The notes below the pieces were generated by a model, which was given only the letters and a program-made list of their open reading frames with translations, did not search any database and had not been told where the DNA came from. The translations under genes and the position numbers were made by a program. Positions 11,977 through 24,140 of a stretch of 64,000 nucleotides of DNA are shown piece after piece. This DNA is from Hsuehochloa calcarea (taxonomy: Eukaryota > Streptophyta > Magnoliopsida > Poales > Poaceae): the NCBI GenBank assembly GCA_036346395.1, contig CM070602.1, forward strand, positions 20,903,098 through 20,967,097. The letters are read 5' to 3'. Positions within the stretch are counted from its first letter, which is position 1; the number at the start of each line of letters is the position of its first letter.

Positions 11977-13207
11977 CGCAAGTCTCGGGAAAAATGCAAT
12001 ATGCAAGGTTTAACAATGGAGCTTATATGGTTCTTTTGCACAAAGCAATATTTTAAGTTTGAAGAGTTTTCAAAAAGCACATTCGCCAAAAGCAATTTCA
12101 ATAATTAAATTAATTATATCACTAGTGGAGGTTCTAACTATTAACCACTAGTATCAAGGCTCTATCCATCAAGGTTCAAAGTATATGGCTCTAGGTGCCC
12201 AATTGGCTCTAGCTGCTAGAATATCTACATGAGAGTCCCAATTGCTCCCGACTTCCCAAAGTTTATTTTAAAAAAACAAAACCAAAACCTACCATGTGAA
12301 AATGTACCATGTAAAATAGTTTTATACTCTGTAGAGGTTGTACAGCTTGACCCACACGAGATAATCGACATAAAATATCGGCCATGACACGCTTCCTTGG
12401 GCATGCAACTAAGCAGTTATCACAAAGTCTTTACAATACATCATCCTTAAATCACTCGCCCTATAAGCTATACTCTCAAGATATGGAAGTACATTTATCA
12501 TTATCAAGAGAACTCACAGTTGTGGGGGATAACATGCCCGAACGTGGAGGTTCATTTACGTACCATCGTACGGTGCAAGCCGCGACAGACATGGAAGTAC
12601 ATTTACTAGTCTGCACAACCCAGGTAACTCTTACCATCTATAGCCTGTGGGCTTAATGCTTGGATTTGGTGAATTAGTTGGCCATGTCTTCCCTATTCTG
12701 GACATGTGGTTGTATGGTAGTGCTCAGTTTTGATAGTCACACGGGTCGGTTCTTAATATAACTTGGGCTAAACTTAACATAATACAAGTTCTCGTGCTCT
12801 AGCTGCACTCGCCTGAACTTATCATCTTTCCAAGTTTAAACATATTTTCACTATCTTATTTTATTTTGAAAACCAATGGCCATACCTATTGCCATACATT
12901 TCTCAAACTGATTTGCAAAAAAGGACATGATAATTTCCCACCCAAAAGGGTGATCATGTCTGATAAAGCGTGTCTAAGTAATTCTACCATTTTAATTAAT
13001 CCAACAATATTGTAATCATTATCATGGATTTTCTATATTAGAGTGAAAAGGGTTTATGGATATCAACATCAAATGAAGGCATAGTCAATTATTGAAATAA
13101 CCAACAACCTAGGATTTAAAGTCATTATTTCATGTAAATAGCAATGCATATTAATTTTGAAACTTAAAACAGATTTGGAAATCATAGGTACAAAATGATG
13201 AAAAGAT

Positions 13208-13216
13208 ACTTGCCTT
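13208..13216 (-). other. LTR D leader intron GC donor
   Basis: Minus-strand CTAAG|GCAAGTATC, with the exon ending at 13214. The intron to 11933 is 1281 bases. The exon 2 frame here contains a stop in the phase used by A and B, so this copy is probably mutated. Confidence 0.45.
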
Positions 13217-13267
13217 AGTTGATGGTAGGATTCACTCCTTCTGATTGGTCCAAGTTTGTTTCAGCAA

Positions 13268-14294
13268 TGTAACATCCCAACTTTTGAGCCTTTGAAAATC
13301 TTTTATTTATCTGCTAGTTGAAAATCTCATCATCTGTATTTTATTTGAATTTATATTAAAAGCCTAATATGGACTTTAAGGGCAAAATGATTTAATATGA
13401 TTAATCCCAACATCAACAATGGCCAAACTTATTTTATTTGGGTTCTATATGCTTGGATATATTTTCTGGAAATTTTTCAAAGTCATTTGCTATTTTCTAT
13501 TTGCTATTTGCATTTTCTGGATTTATTAAAAAGAAAAATCTATTTAAATCCCTCAGAACAATGCTGGGCCGAAGCCCAACACTACTACGCCGCCTCAGTC
13601 CATTTCCCGGCCCAGTCCGCCGCTCCCTTAGCCCAGCCTCGTCCGCGCTCGCTCCGCGCCACTGGATCGTCATCGCACGGTCGCCCTCACCGTGCCTCGC
13701 TGCCACGCTGACTGGTGGGCCCACCGCTTCGCCACGTCACCTTCATCTTCGAGAAGGACTCGGGAGTTCGAGCTCCGCACGTCCGCACCCGCCGCCGCTG
13801 TTTTCTCCGCGGATTCGCCCTCTTCCCCGGCTATAAAAGGCCCCGACCCCCTCCAATCTATTCGCCCCGACCTCCTCCACCAAAGCCCCAACTTTTCGCC
13901 CGCTCCATCGTTTTCCCGGCGCCGCCATTGTCGAAGCTCCGCCGTCGGCCGAAGCCTCTCCGCCGCCGGATTCTGTCGCCTCCAGACCCTCGGCGTCCGT
14001 GCCACTGTTGCCCTCGTGATCGCAATAGCCGGAGCTACTCGGTGCCGCCGTCGCCTTCGCCTGAGGACGCCTCCATCGCCGTTGCCGGATCGTCCGGCAA
14101 CCGAAGCTCGTCGCCGCAGCCACCCCCTTTGTTGCCACCAGTAAGCCATCGTCGCCCGAGCTCCGCCGTCACCCCGGTAACCGCTTCGTTGCCTCGGCAA
14201 CCCATTTTGTGCCGCCGCCGCCGCCCGCCGCCGCCGTCGCCACGTCGCCCGATCCACGGCCAATCTCCTCGCTCTGTGCTCCATCTTTGAATCA
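13268..14294 (+). mobile_element. LTR B, first segment
   Basis: Opens TGTAACATCCCAAC. AT-rich start, then GC-rich leader with TATA box CTATAAAAGG at 13831-13840 and splice donor CCACCA|GTAAGCC at 14140/14141. Homologous in order to LTR A. Ends at AATCA, the target site of copia-1. Left flank AGCAA (13263-13267) matches AGAAA after its far end (44012) at 4 of 5 bases. Confidence 0.75.
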
Positions 14295-16104
14295 TGTTGG
14301 ACCGTAAGGGCGACTAGAGGGGGGGGGGTGAATAGGAGCACGCTCACTTTTTCACAAATTATGAACTCAATACAATTTCACTCCAGTAGCTATTAGAAAG
14401 CTATGAAGATCAATATACCAAGACAAATGGAAGACTAGTATTGAATCCAATAAAACCCCTAAGCAATGCGACAATAATCGCAAGAATCAAAGCAACACAA
14501 GCATCTTGGCGGTCGACCTCAGTAGTGAACCGGTTGGACCGATTGCGGGCGGTCGGACCATTGTTATCTTGGCGGTCGGACCGCTCAAATCGATCGGACC
14601 GGTGGTGATGGGCGATCGGACGGCGATCTACGTAACCGATCCAAACAGAGAAAATCAGCCGATGACGAAGTTGCAATTAGGTCTAACTTTTGATTCTCAA
14701 CTCCAAACTCCACGAAACTTTGCACACACCTTCTCTATGCTATTGAGGACCTATTCCAATCGAATATTATGATAATTCTTGGAACGATCTTGAGCAATTG
14801 TCAGTTGATTAACAGAAGGTCTAAAACCGGGCAAGAACGAAAACTTGATCCTATTGCTTGTTCGTGAGTGATTGATGATCAAGATGATGCTAGATAGATT
14901 CACACATATCACAGCAAGCTAATTCACATGAAAGAATCAATCACAAACTCGTGGATCAAAGAAAGCCCTAAAATCACGAAATTGAAAGCAAGAACGAAAA
15001 GAGACTTATCTCAAGCAAACCTTGCATTGATTAAGAACGTGATCGTCGCTGGATTACACCCACGCCATCATGGATCAGTGGTCAATCCAAGATCACGAAA
15101 TTCTCCTCAAACCATAAAGAGCCCTAGCCTCCACCTCAACTCCCCTAAGCCAATTAGGGTTTTGCAACAAAAGAGGCGAGAGCGAGAGAGAGGTGCAGCC
15201 ACCATCTCCTCCTATTTATAGTGGAGGCCTAAAACTCTTAGGGTTTGACTTAATTGGGCTCCCGTTGAGGCCCACTAACAAACGGGTCACACACGCACGC
15301 CGCGCGGCGCCGTCTTTAACTTTTGACCTAAACCGCTTCACCATGTGCCATGGATTCGCCAATAGGTCACCCTTGTCCATCTTGTGTCACGCTTGAGTCG
15401 TTGACCTCACCCGGCATCGTCAATCGTTCTGGACCTCAACTCTCCGAGTCTAGTCCCGATCCTTCTCGCCGTTGACCGTCGTTGACCACCAAGCAACCTG
15501 CACAACCACAGACAAGAAAACACGTATTCGGGAACAAGTTCTTCACAACTTGACCCATGTTAGTCAAAACATGCATCATGCAAATCATATGCCACGATAT
15601 CAATGACTTTGACCTAACAAATCAACATCGCCACGAAGTTGGCGGACATTCAAGTAATTCGGTCGACCGCTCGGGTGAGCGGTCGGACCGCCCCATGGCC
15701 GGTCGGACCGCTCCCTGTGAGCCGGTCGGACCGCCCCTTAGGACTTAGCCGAAATTCAAGCTCCCAAATTCCGAAACCTTCTGGAAACTTTAAACCAATA
15801 GAACTTTTCACTGGAGACTCCAAAAATCATGAGACCAAGTGCATTGGGATCCCTTACTTGTCTACAACACCTATTTTTGGCCCAGCTCGATTTGAACACT
15901 TTTGGTCATTGCCGGTCCGACCGCCCCAGATGGCCGGTCCGACCGATATGGGACCGGTCGGACCGCCGTGCAAGGACCGGTCGGACCGCCCCGAGCAGTA
16001 AAGCCTGTAACTTTGTCGAAAACGCGTGAAACGACAAACCGTAAACGCCATTGCCAATTGTCACATCATCCTAAGATCTGGAGCATATCCCCATGAAATC
16101 CACA
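14295..16104 (-). repeat. Copia-1 3' LTR
   Basis: Reads TGTGGATTTCATGGG...GGTCCAACA on the minus strand. TATA box TATAAATAGG at 15220-15211. Clusters of CGGTCSGACCG palindromes near both ends (14505-14640, 15660-15740, 15910-15995). Confidence 0.9.
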
Positions 16105-16117
16105 ATCTCCCCCTTGA
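16105..16117 (-). other. Copia-1 polypurine tract
   Basis: Minus strand CATCAAGGGGGAGAT directly before the 3' LTR; copia-2 has the same string at its own 3' LTR. Confidence 0.85.
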
Positions 16118-18766
16118 TGAACACATTGGCAATTATCCAGAAAATGTAAGTAAGAGGTTTGAAAACGAGTTTACTCGCAGTTTTCGCACAAAGGCACAAC
16201 TTGGTCCATAAGCAAGAAAAAGCAATGTAAATGACCAAGTTGGCATCGAATAGTATAGGCATGTGAGACAAGGCAAAAGTAAGCATAAAAACTTTGATTT
16301 CCAGAAAAGGGTCAAAATTCTCACATGAGGTCCATATGAAAGAACAATTGTTCAATTGACCTATGATCAATGTGAGGATAAAAGAATGCAATTCAAGTTC
16401 AGAATATTCAATAAGACAATAAGAATGCAACTCAAGAACTCCCCCTCACTATGAGCATCAAATTTCAAATTTTCAGTTTCTCCCCTTTGTATAAACTTCT
16501 CCCCCAATCTTCTCCAAATAAGAGTAGCAAAGAAATATTACACATCTTCTCCCAAAGAAATATCTTTTCATTTAACACATCTTCTCCCCCTTTGACAATG
16601 GATTCATCAAGGACTCACGCCTTCCTTTCATCCAGGGATAACAAAATAGAGAATAAAGAAAGAAGCAGAAACAAAAGAAGCATAAAGAGGAATATGCATG
16701 AAGTGCAATGGAGTGGCTTCAATTTTTGTATTTTTCAATTTTTGATTACAAGAAGCTTTGGAGATTACCCAAAAGAACAAACTAGTATCTCGAATATTGC
16801 ACAAACATCATATCAAGCCTGACAACGCTAGCAAGATCATGGTAAGACATATATATCAAAGCTAAGCACAAAGGCTCAAAAGTAAAGCAGTAGATTTGAT
16901 CAATTTAAGCAACGCTTCAAATTCAGCAAGTTCATCAACAGGGATCCTAAAGTGAAATTGGCCATGTCAAACTGTCAAAGTGAGATCAAAAATCTAACAA
17001 AGACCACAATAAGAGTCAATCAAGTCCCGTATTGAATCATTTTGCTCAATATTTTGTAAACGCCCATTTGTCAATATTTTTCTCATTTGCATTGAATATT
17101 GAAGTTGACTAATGATCTAACTTAGTGACAAGATCCTGGACTAGGAGCCATCCACAAACTCATCCTAAGCTTCGACCAAAAGTTGATTAAAGGTATATCT
17201 TAGTAAAGAAGATCTGGACTAGGAGCCATCCACAAACTCTTTCTAAGCTTCTACAAGGCGACAAATCTTGAGGTTCATGTCATTTCGACAAGCGGTCCCC
17301 ATGAGATCGTCAGTTCATCAAACTATCTCCAAGTTCATGTCATTTGACAAGCGGTCTCGTAAGAATAGTTTGGCACAATTTAAGCATAAGACAATCTTGA
17401 TTTTCATTTTTCACAAGAGCATTTTAGAATCTCAAGAACACAAAAGCTCAAGTAATGGTCAATTTTAGATCAAAGAGCTAACAAAGCAATTCTGACAGGG
17501 CCAATGTCACAAGAGGAGCACTAATTGCGCAACTCGCTAAAACATCCACAAATTGCAATTTCTTAGTTTGAGTTGTTTAAAAGATTCTAGCTCATATAGC
17601 AAAGACTTAGCTACACATGTAAAAGCATGATAGTTCTAGCAAGTCAAAGAACTAGACATGACATTGAGCAAGAATTGAAATACAAAAGCTCTAAAGGGTA
17701 ATAGGCAAAGCTTCATCAATTTTAAAAGATAAGCAGAAAGATTTATATTACAATGCATCTTTTTGGATTTTTCATACCACTTGTTGTAACTTGTTGGATT
17801 TTTCATATGAATGCAATATGACACAATGAGATGCAATTAAAAGCCTAAAAACCTAAAGAGTTCAAAAGATCACTAAGTTCGAAAAAGAACAATAAAAGAT
17901 CAAAAGAACAAGGAAAGATCGAAAGATCAAACTCCCCTCAAACCAACCCATAAGGATAAATAACCCTAACTCGCTTCTCAAGGTGGCAAACCTAGTTGGG
18001 TCTAAAGATTTGGTGAGGATAAAAACAAGATACAAGAGAAGAATCTAGTGGGTGACAAGCGCCTGAGGTACTCTTCCTATCTAGCCGACAGCCCGCACAA
18101 TTAGGATAAGAAAAACCCCCGAATGGACAAGGATAAAGAACAGAATATCAAATGCCATACAAAGAGAGTAGAGTGTAAGTACGAATAAGGGCTTAACGGC
18201 CTGGCGATGGGAAGTTCTCGGAGATGCTTGAAACCCGTCGACCGCGTGAAGAAGGTGAACCATCTTGAGTCTCCGGCAATATGACGTGAACAGTCGGAGT
18301 TGACAAAGCACGTGTCCTTCCTCTTTCGCGGCAATCACGAAAAATCAAGGCCTGGAAGAACGATGTGTCTCGATCATGGGTTAGTTAAACAAGACTTGGG
18401 AACCCGAAGATTGAGACACGCGTCTGCGAGTAGTATGCAAAGCGAAGTGTTATCCTTGATTTCATCTAAAATTTGTTATGAGCAATGTTTAAGTTAACAT
18501 GGGAATTAAATCGTCTGTCGGTGGTCGACCGCGTTGTCTGGTGGTCGACCGGCGACAAATCGGTCGACCGGTGACCACCGTGATCGGGCAAGTGACAAGA
18601 ACATGAGAATTAGAATATGTAGAAACATAATGATTAGCATGTGAGAAAAATCCTAATCCGGTTTATTCCTTTCGGTGTTACCATGTCTCATAATAGCTCT
18701 AGGTTGCTTGAATGAAATTCTATCAAGATTGTTTCTATCATTTTCAACCTACGCCAATGAATTCAA
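16118..18766 (-). other. Copia-1 non-coding interior
   Basis: About 2.6 kb without pol homology. Contains direct repeats at 17131-17360 and three CGGTCGACCG-like palindromes at about 18525-18580 that resemble the LTR palindromes. Several minus frames (16071-16430, 18081-18338) have no recognisable domain. Confidence 0.6.
17131..17360. repeat. Paired direct repeats inside copia-1
   Basis: GGACTAGGAGCCATCCACAA occurs at about 17138 and 17216, and TTCATGTCATTT plus GACAAGCGGTC occurs at 17274 and 17334. Confidence 0.75.
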
Positions 18767-20698
18767 TCAAATGCCCACCTTTCTTGCAATAAGTGCAATG
18801 GTACTTGGTACCACTAGAAGAAGCACCATTTGAATTAATACAAGGTTGGGCAAAACCTCTGATTTAAAAGATGTTTTTGCAGGTTGGGTTTTGAATTCAA
18901 TTAAACCTTTTTCCAAGACTTGAATAACTTTTGGGTTTGAATTGTCTTGAAAAGAATTGAATCCTAAACCTTGCTTCTTATAAGGAGTTTTAGACTTGTC
19001 AAGAATCATGTTTAATTGTTTCTTACCTTTAGAAAATTTCTCTAATGTATCATGAAGGTAAGCATTTTCTTTTCTCAAGTTAACACAAACATCACAAGTT
19101 TTATCCATAGATTTCTCCTTATATAAAGCAATTTCAAGCTTAAGAGCAGAACAAGAAACACAAGTAGTATTTTCAATATTGTCCTTAAGCTTAGCATATT
19201 TGACTCTAGCAGCTTCTAAGATATCTTTGATTTCACGTTCTTTTTCTAAGCATGAAGTGCAAGGGCTAGAATCAATCACATCAGAAGCAATCAACTTGCT
19301 AGACTCTAAGCATTTTTCACAAGGAGCAGATTTAATTTCAATTAGCTCGGTTCTAGCATTTTCAAGTTGTTGTAAAGCAATATTATGAGCAGATTGTAAA
19401 TTGGTAATTTCTGAATGCATAGCATGACAAGATAAACATTCATCAGGTTCAAGAGTCTTAACATTTACAAGTTCTAGTTTCAGTTTACCAATTTTTGACT
19501 CTAGTTTCTTATTTTTAGTCATGACAAATTCTAGCGCTTCATCTTGACTAAGCACTTGCTCAACTATAGAATTATATTTAGCAGAAAGCTCATCATAAGA
19601 AAAAGATACCTCATCATTATCAATGTCGTCGATTGTCGACCATGAAGCACATGCCAATAAAGTCCTTGGCCTTTCCTTTCTTTTCCTCTTCGCTCCCGAG
19701 TCCACATCACTAATGGATTGCTCTCCAAAAGCGGCAAGGACCGGTGGCGGCCTTTATGAGTTTGACAAAGATCATATTGAGTTGTTCTCATGAGGCTTCT
19801 TCCAAGTCGTCTTCTCCTCCTGTGCTTACCCTTACCTTTTAGCTTGGGGCAATTGGCCCGGATGTGGTAAAGCTCTCCACACTCATAGCAAGTAACATGA
19901 CCACCTCTCTTTTTATTTCTCACATTGTTGTAAGCCCGTGTGAATTTTTTAGCTAAAAGGGCTAACTCTGTCTCAGGAATATTTTCAAGCTCCTCCTCAG
20001 AAATCGCAGATAAGCAAGCAAATGAAAATCCAGAAGAAGATTCAAAAGAGTCATCAAAAGCCTTTTTGTGAGGATCTGCTACCAAAGCTAAATTATCTTT
20101 CTTGGGATGATCAACTCTTTTAATTTCATGAGTCTTGAGTTTACTATAAAGCAATTCTAAAGTAAGACTCGAAAGATCAACATTCTCTTCTATAGCATTA
20201 GCCTTCATCTCCCACTCCTTGGAGTTGATTGCGACCAAGAGGTGGGTGGCATTTTGATTGAGAATATTCAATATCAACGACTTTCATTTGATTAATCACT
20301 TTATTAAAGCGATTGAAAATGTCATCGATGCTCTCTCCAGACGCATCTCAAATTTGTTATAATCACGCTTATAGATTGTTTGGCGACTTTCTTAATTTGG
20401 GACGAACCCTCATGATAGGTTTCGAGGTGTTCCAAATCTCGTCTTATGATGCAAAATTGCAAATCCTATCATATTCTTGTCTACCAAGCGCACCATATAA
20501 AAGATTCTTGGCCTTGTTGTTGTTAGCCAAAGAACCACGTAGCGGGAGTTTCAACCTCGGGAATAATGAGCGGGGATCGAACAACGTCCCATATAGCTTG
20601 TCCTCGCTCTCAAGGAATACTCGCATACGATTCTTCCAATAGGCATAGTCTTGTCCATTGAACATATGCGGTTTTGTAGAGAATCTATCCATCGCCAA
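18767..20698 (-). CDS. gag: Copia-1 Gag (frame-interrupted)
   Basis: The N-terminus starts at ATG 20698 with FNGQDYAYWKNRMRVFLES, the usual plant copia Gag opening. The middle (19564-20277) has LYSKLKTHEI, LALLAKKFTRAYNNVRNKK and a CCHC zinc knuckle CYECGELYHIRANC at 19890-19849. The C-terminal part (18767-19705) is a long helical, coiled-coil-like region carrying regularly spaced CxxC pairs (CLSC, CEKC, CTSC, CVSC, CDVC). Frames change near 20280-20440 and 19700-19850. Role by family: structural protein of the virus-like particle, packaging element RNA. It ends with no protease. Confidence 0.8.
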
Positions 20699-20735
20699 AG
20701 TTCGGTGACGGTTAAGATCAAGAGTGAACTAGCAG

Positions 20736-20747
20736 GGCTCGATACCA
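20736..20747 (-). other. Copia-1 primer binding site
   Basis: Minus strand TGGTATCGAGCC two bases inside the 5' LTR. The tRNA-iMet type site is TGGTATCAGAGC; one A is missing, exactly as in copia-2. Confidence 0.8.
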
Positions 20748-20749
20748 CT

Positions 20750-22551
20750 TGTTGGACCGTAAGAGGCGACTAGAGGGGGTGAATAGAGCACGCTCACTTT
20801 TTCACAAATTATGAACTCAATACAATTTCACTCCAGTAGCTATTAGAAAGCTATGAAGATCAATATACGATCTGCGGAAGACTAGTATTGAATCCAATAA
20901 AAACCCTAAGCAATGCGACAATAATCGACTAAGAATCAAAGCAACACAAGCATGGCGGTCGACCTCGTAGTGAACCGGTTGGACCGATTGCGCGGCGGTC
21001 GGACGGCTGTTATATTGGCGGTCGGACCGCTCCAAATCGGTCGGACCGGTGGTGATGGGCGATCGGACCGCGATCTACGAACCGATCCAAGCAAGAAATC
21101 AGCCCGATGACGAAGTTGCAATTAGGTCTAACTTTTGATTCTCAACTCCAAACTCCACGAAACTTTGCACACACCTTCTCTATGCTATTGAGGACCTATT
21201 CCAATCGAATATTATGATAATTCTTGGAACGATCTTGAGCAATTGTCAATTGATTAACGAAGGTCTAAAAGGGCAAGAACGAAAACTTGATCCTATTGCT
21301 TGTTCGTGAGTGATTGATGATCAAGATGATGCTAGATAGATTCACACATATCACAGCAAGCTAATTCACATGAAAGAATCAATCACAAACTCGTGGATCA
21401 AAGAAAGCCCTAAAATCACGAAATTGAAAGTAAGAACGAAAAGAGACTTATCTCAAGCAAACCTTGCATTGATTAAGAACGTGATCGTCGCTGGATTACA
21501 CCCACGCCATCATGGATCAGTGGTCAATCCAAGATCACGAAATTCTCCTCAAACCATAAAGAGCCCTAGCCTCCACCTCAACTCCCCTAAGCCAATTAGG
21601 GTTTTGCAACAAAAGAGGCGAGAGCGAGAGAGAGGTGCAGCCACCATCTCCTCCTATTTATAGTGGAGGCCTAAAAATCTTAGGGTTTGACTTAATTGGG
21701 CTCCCGTTGAGGCCCACTAACAAACGGGTCACACACGCACGCTTCGCGAAGCGCCGTCTTTAACTTTTGACCTAAACCGCTTCACCATGTGCCATGGATT
21801 CGCCAATAGGTCACCCTTGTCCATCTTGTGTCACGCTTGAGTCGTTGACCTCACCCGGCATCGTCAATCGTTCTGGACCTCAACTCTCCGAGTCTAGTCC
21901 CGATCCTTCTCGCCGTTGACCGTCGTTGACCACCAAGCAACCTGCACAACCACAGACAAGAAAACACGTATTCGGGAACAAGTTCTTCACAACTTGACCC
22001 ATGTTAGTCAAAACATGCATCATGCAAATCATATGCCACGATATCAATGACTTTGACCTAACAAATCAACATCGCCACGAAGTTGGCGGACATTCAAGTA
22101 ATTCCCGGTCTGACCGCTCCAGGTGAGCCGGTCGGACCGCCCCATGGCCGGTCGGACCGCTCCCTGTGAGCCGGTCGGACCGCCCCTTAGGACTTAGCCG
22201 AAATTCAAGCTCCCAAATTCAAACCTTTTGGAAACTTTAAACCAATAGAACTTTTCACTTGGAGACTCAAAAATCATGAGACCAAGTGCATTGGGATCCC
22301 TTACTTGTCTACAACACCTATTTTTGGCCCAGCTCGATTTGAACACTTTTGGTCATTGCCGGTCCGACCGCCCCAGATGGCCGGTCCGACCGATATGGGA
22401 CCGGTCGGACCGCCGTGCAAGGACCGGTCGGACCGCCCCTGAGCAGTAAGCCTGTAACTTTGTCGAAAACGCGTGAAACGACAAACCGTAAACGCCATTG
22501 CCAATTGTCACATCATCCTAAGATCTGGAGCATATCCCCATGAAATCCACA
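20750..22551 (-). repeat. Copia-1 5' LTR
   Basis: 1802 bases against 1810 for the partner. Near-identical over the AT-rich middle; differences concentrate in the palindrome-rich ends. TATA box at 21662-21653. Confidence 0.9.
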
Positions 22552-22556
22552 AATCA

Positions 22557-22598
22557 GCAGCCAGGTCAGCGTCCACGCCAGCGCCATCTCAGCCTCCC
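22557..22598 (+). mobile_element. LTR B, middle scrap
   Basis: 42 bases of LTR B between the copia-1 insertion and gypsy-A. By comparison with LTR A, roughly 300-400 bases of LTR B are missing here, together with the first bases of gypsy-A's 5' LTR. Confidence 0.6.
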
Positions 22599-23143
22599 TG
22601 TCAATTTGGTATGTTTTAAAATTTTAAAAGAAAATTAACCATTTGAATTTTTCTACCAAAGTTAAAAGCTTAATTAGAAATTTCAGAGATCAAAACAATT
22701 TAACATGATTAATTCCAACATCAACTATTATCAAAATTATTTTATTTGGGTTCTATGGCCTTAGGTATATTTTATAGAATTTTATAGAATTTTTCTGTGT
22801 TCATTTGCTATTTTCTAATTGTCATTTGGATTTTCAGTATTTTATAAAAAGAAAAACCTATTCTATTTTCCAAAGCGATGGTGGGCCAAACCCAATCACT
22901 GTTCCAGCCCAGCCTCTTCTCTCGGCCCATCTCCACGCCTGCCTCGGCCCAACTCTGCCGCGCCTCGCTCCTTCTCTCTGCCGTGTGGGGCCGCCGAAGC
23001 CAGCGCCACGCTCGCCCTTCCCTCTCTGCCCGGTGGACCCCGCCATCGCCACGTCGTCTTCGTCTTCAAGCTGGACTCGGGAGTCCGAGTCGAACACGTG
23101 GCCCATGGCCTTGTCTCCTCTCCGGATTCTCCTCCACCCAGGG

Positions 23144-23152
23144 CTATAAAAG
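23144..23152 (+). promoter_or_regulatory. Gypsy-A 5' LTR TATA box
   Basis: CTATAAAAG, about 2.6 kb before the LTR end, also in the 3' LTR (39832) and LTR B (13831). Places R/U5 over the leader introns. Confidence 0.7.
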
Positions 23153-24065
23153 CCACCCGACCCCCTCCAATCTTTCGCCCCTCCTCCCTCCTCCAAAGCC
23201 CTAAGCGCGCCCACGGTTCGTCTTCCCGAGCGCGCAATTGCCGAAGCAACCACCGCCGGCCGAAGCTCTTCGCCGCCGCCCTCCGTCGCCTCCAGTCTTC
23301 CCTCGGCCGCGCGACTATTGCCAATAAGTGTGCAATAGCCGGAACTTCACCCCGCCGCCCTCGCCTTCGCTCGCCGGTGCTCCCTCCGCCGTTGCCGCCT
23401 TGTCCGGCAACGACCTCTTGTCACCGCCGCCGCCATTGTCGTTGCCACCGGTGAGACGTCGTCGCTCGACCCCAGCTACCACCCCCCTCAGCTTCGCCAC
23501 TTCCCCGGCTTTCCGTTTTGCTATTCCGCCACCACCGTCTCGCCGCCGCTCGCCGTCGCCGCCGCCGGCAAGGTCCTCGGCCGAAGTTTTCTCTCGTGTG
23601 GGATGCGGTCGTCGCCGACCAGTGACCACCTCGAAAGTTGTGTCCCCTGTGGCGCCTCGTCAATTCCCTGTTGGCTGCCACGTGGTACACCCGAACCCCC
23701 TCCCGAGCCAAACCTTCTTGGACTCAGTCCACGGTGCACCAGTCATTGACAGTGGGTCCCACATGTCAGGCTATTTCTTTTTTTTTTCGGCGGTAATTCC
23801 TCGCTGACGTCAGCCGACATCATAAATCGATTTTTCCAATGAAAAATAAATCGGGAAATTAAATTAAAATCCAAATTAGGGTTTTGATTTATTTTCAATC
23901 TTCCAAAGCCCATATCTTTTGCATCCGAACTCCGATTGAGCCCATTCAAATTTGTAAACTCATCTAAATTCGAGCTCTATTTATTTATGATTTTTATTTA
24001 ATTTTTGGAGTTAATTTTATCTCTGGTTGGTATTTATTTATTCTATTTGCTTATTTTGCGAGTAG

Positions 24066-24140
24066 ACGTTGCTACTTCGGGAAGTTGTGAACAAGGAGAA
24101 GTACACCAAGATCAAGATCAATCCCAGGATTTATTCCAAG
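24066..24140 (+). other. LTR A leader exon 2 with GC donor
   Basis: Acceptor TTTTGCGAGTAG|ACGTTGC and donor TTCCAAG|GCAAGCC. 75 bases, open in the frame VATSGSCEQGEVHQDQDQ... The 3' LTR copy is 40754-40828. A GC-AG intron of 1242 bases follows. Confidence 0.5.

Larger units (their letters stand above)
11549..13267 (-). mobile_element. LTR D, 3' half (outermost solo LTR of the nest)
   Basis: Plus-strand start TGTTGGGATCC is the reverse of an LTR end (..GGATCCCAACA). Following motifs (ctccGTGTAT, actagtccc, atcagtagcta) mirror the last 100 bases of LTR A. The block stops at 13267 where LTR B is inserted and resumes at 44012. Left flank CACTG (11544-11548) and right flank CACCG (45753-45757) form a one-mismatch target duplication. 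Carries a leader intron (11933-13213) with a GC donor. Confidence 0.7.
14295..22551 (-). mobile_element. Copia-1: gag-only Ty1/copia element
   Basis: Two LTRs (14295-16104 and 20750-22551) bound a 4645 base interior. The flanks AATCA (14290-14294) and AATCA (22552-22556) are a perfect 5 bp target duplication. PBS at 20736-20747 and polypurine tract at 16105-16117 give minus orientation. The interior codes only for Gag; no protease, integrase, reverse transcriptase or RNase H can be found. LTR start, PBS, polypurine tract and Gag resemble copia-2, so it is probably a non-autonomous relative of that family. Inserted in LTR B. Confidence 0.9.

Noticed and set aside
13670..14347. 225-codon minus frame and overlapping plus frames
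   Set aside because: Compositional frames inside LTR B and crossing into copia-1; similar frames appear in LTR A (22819-23454, 39503-40145).
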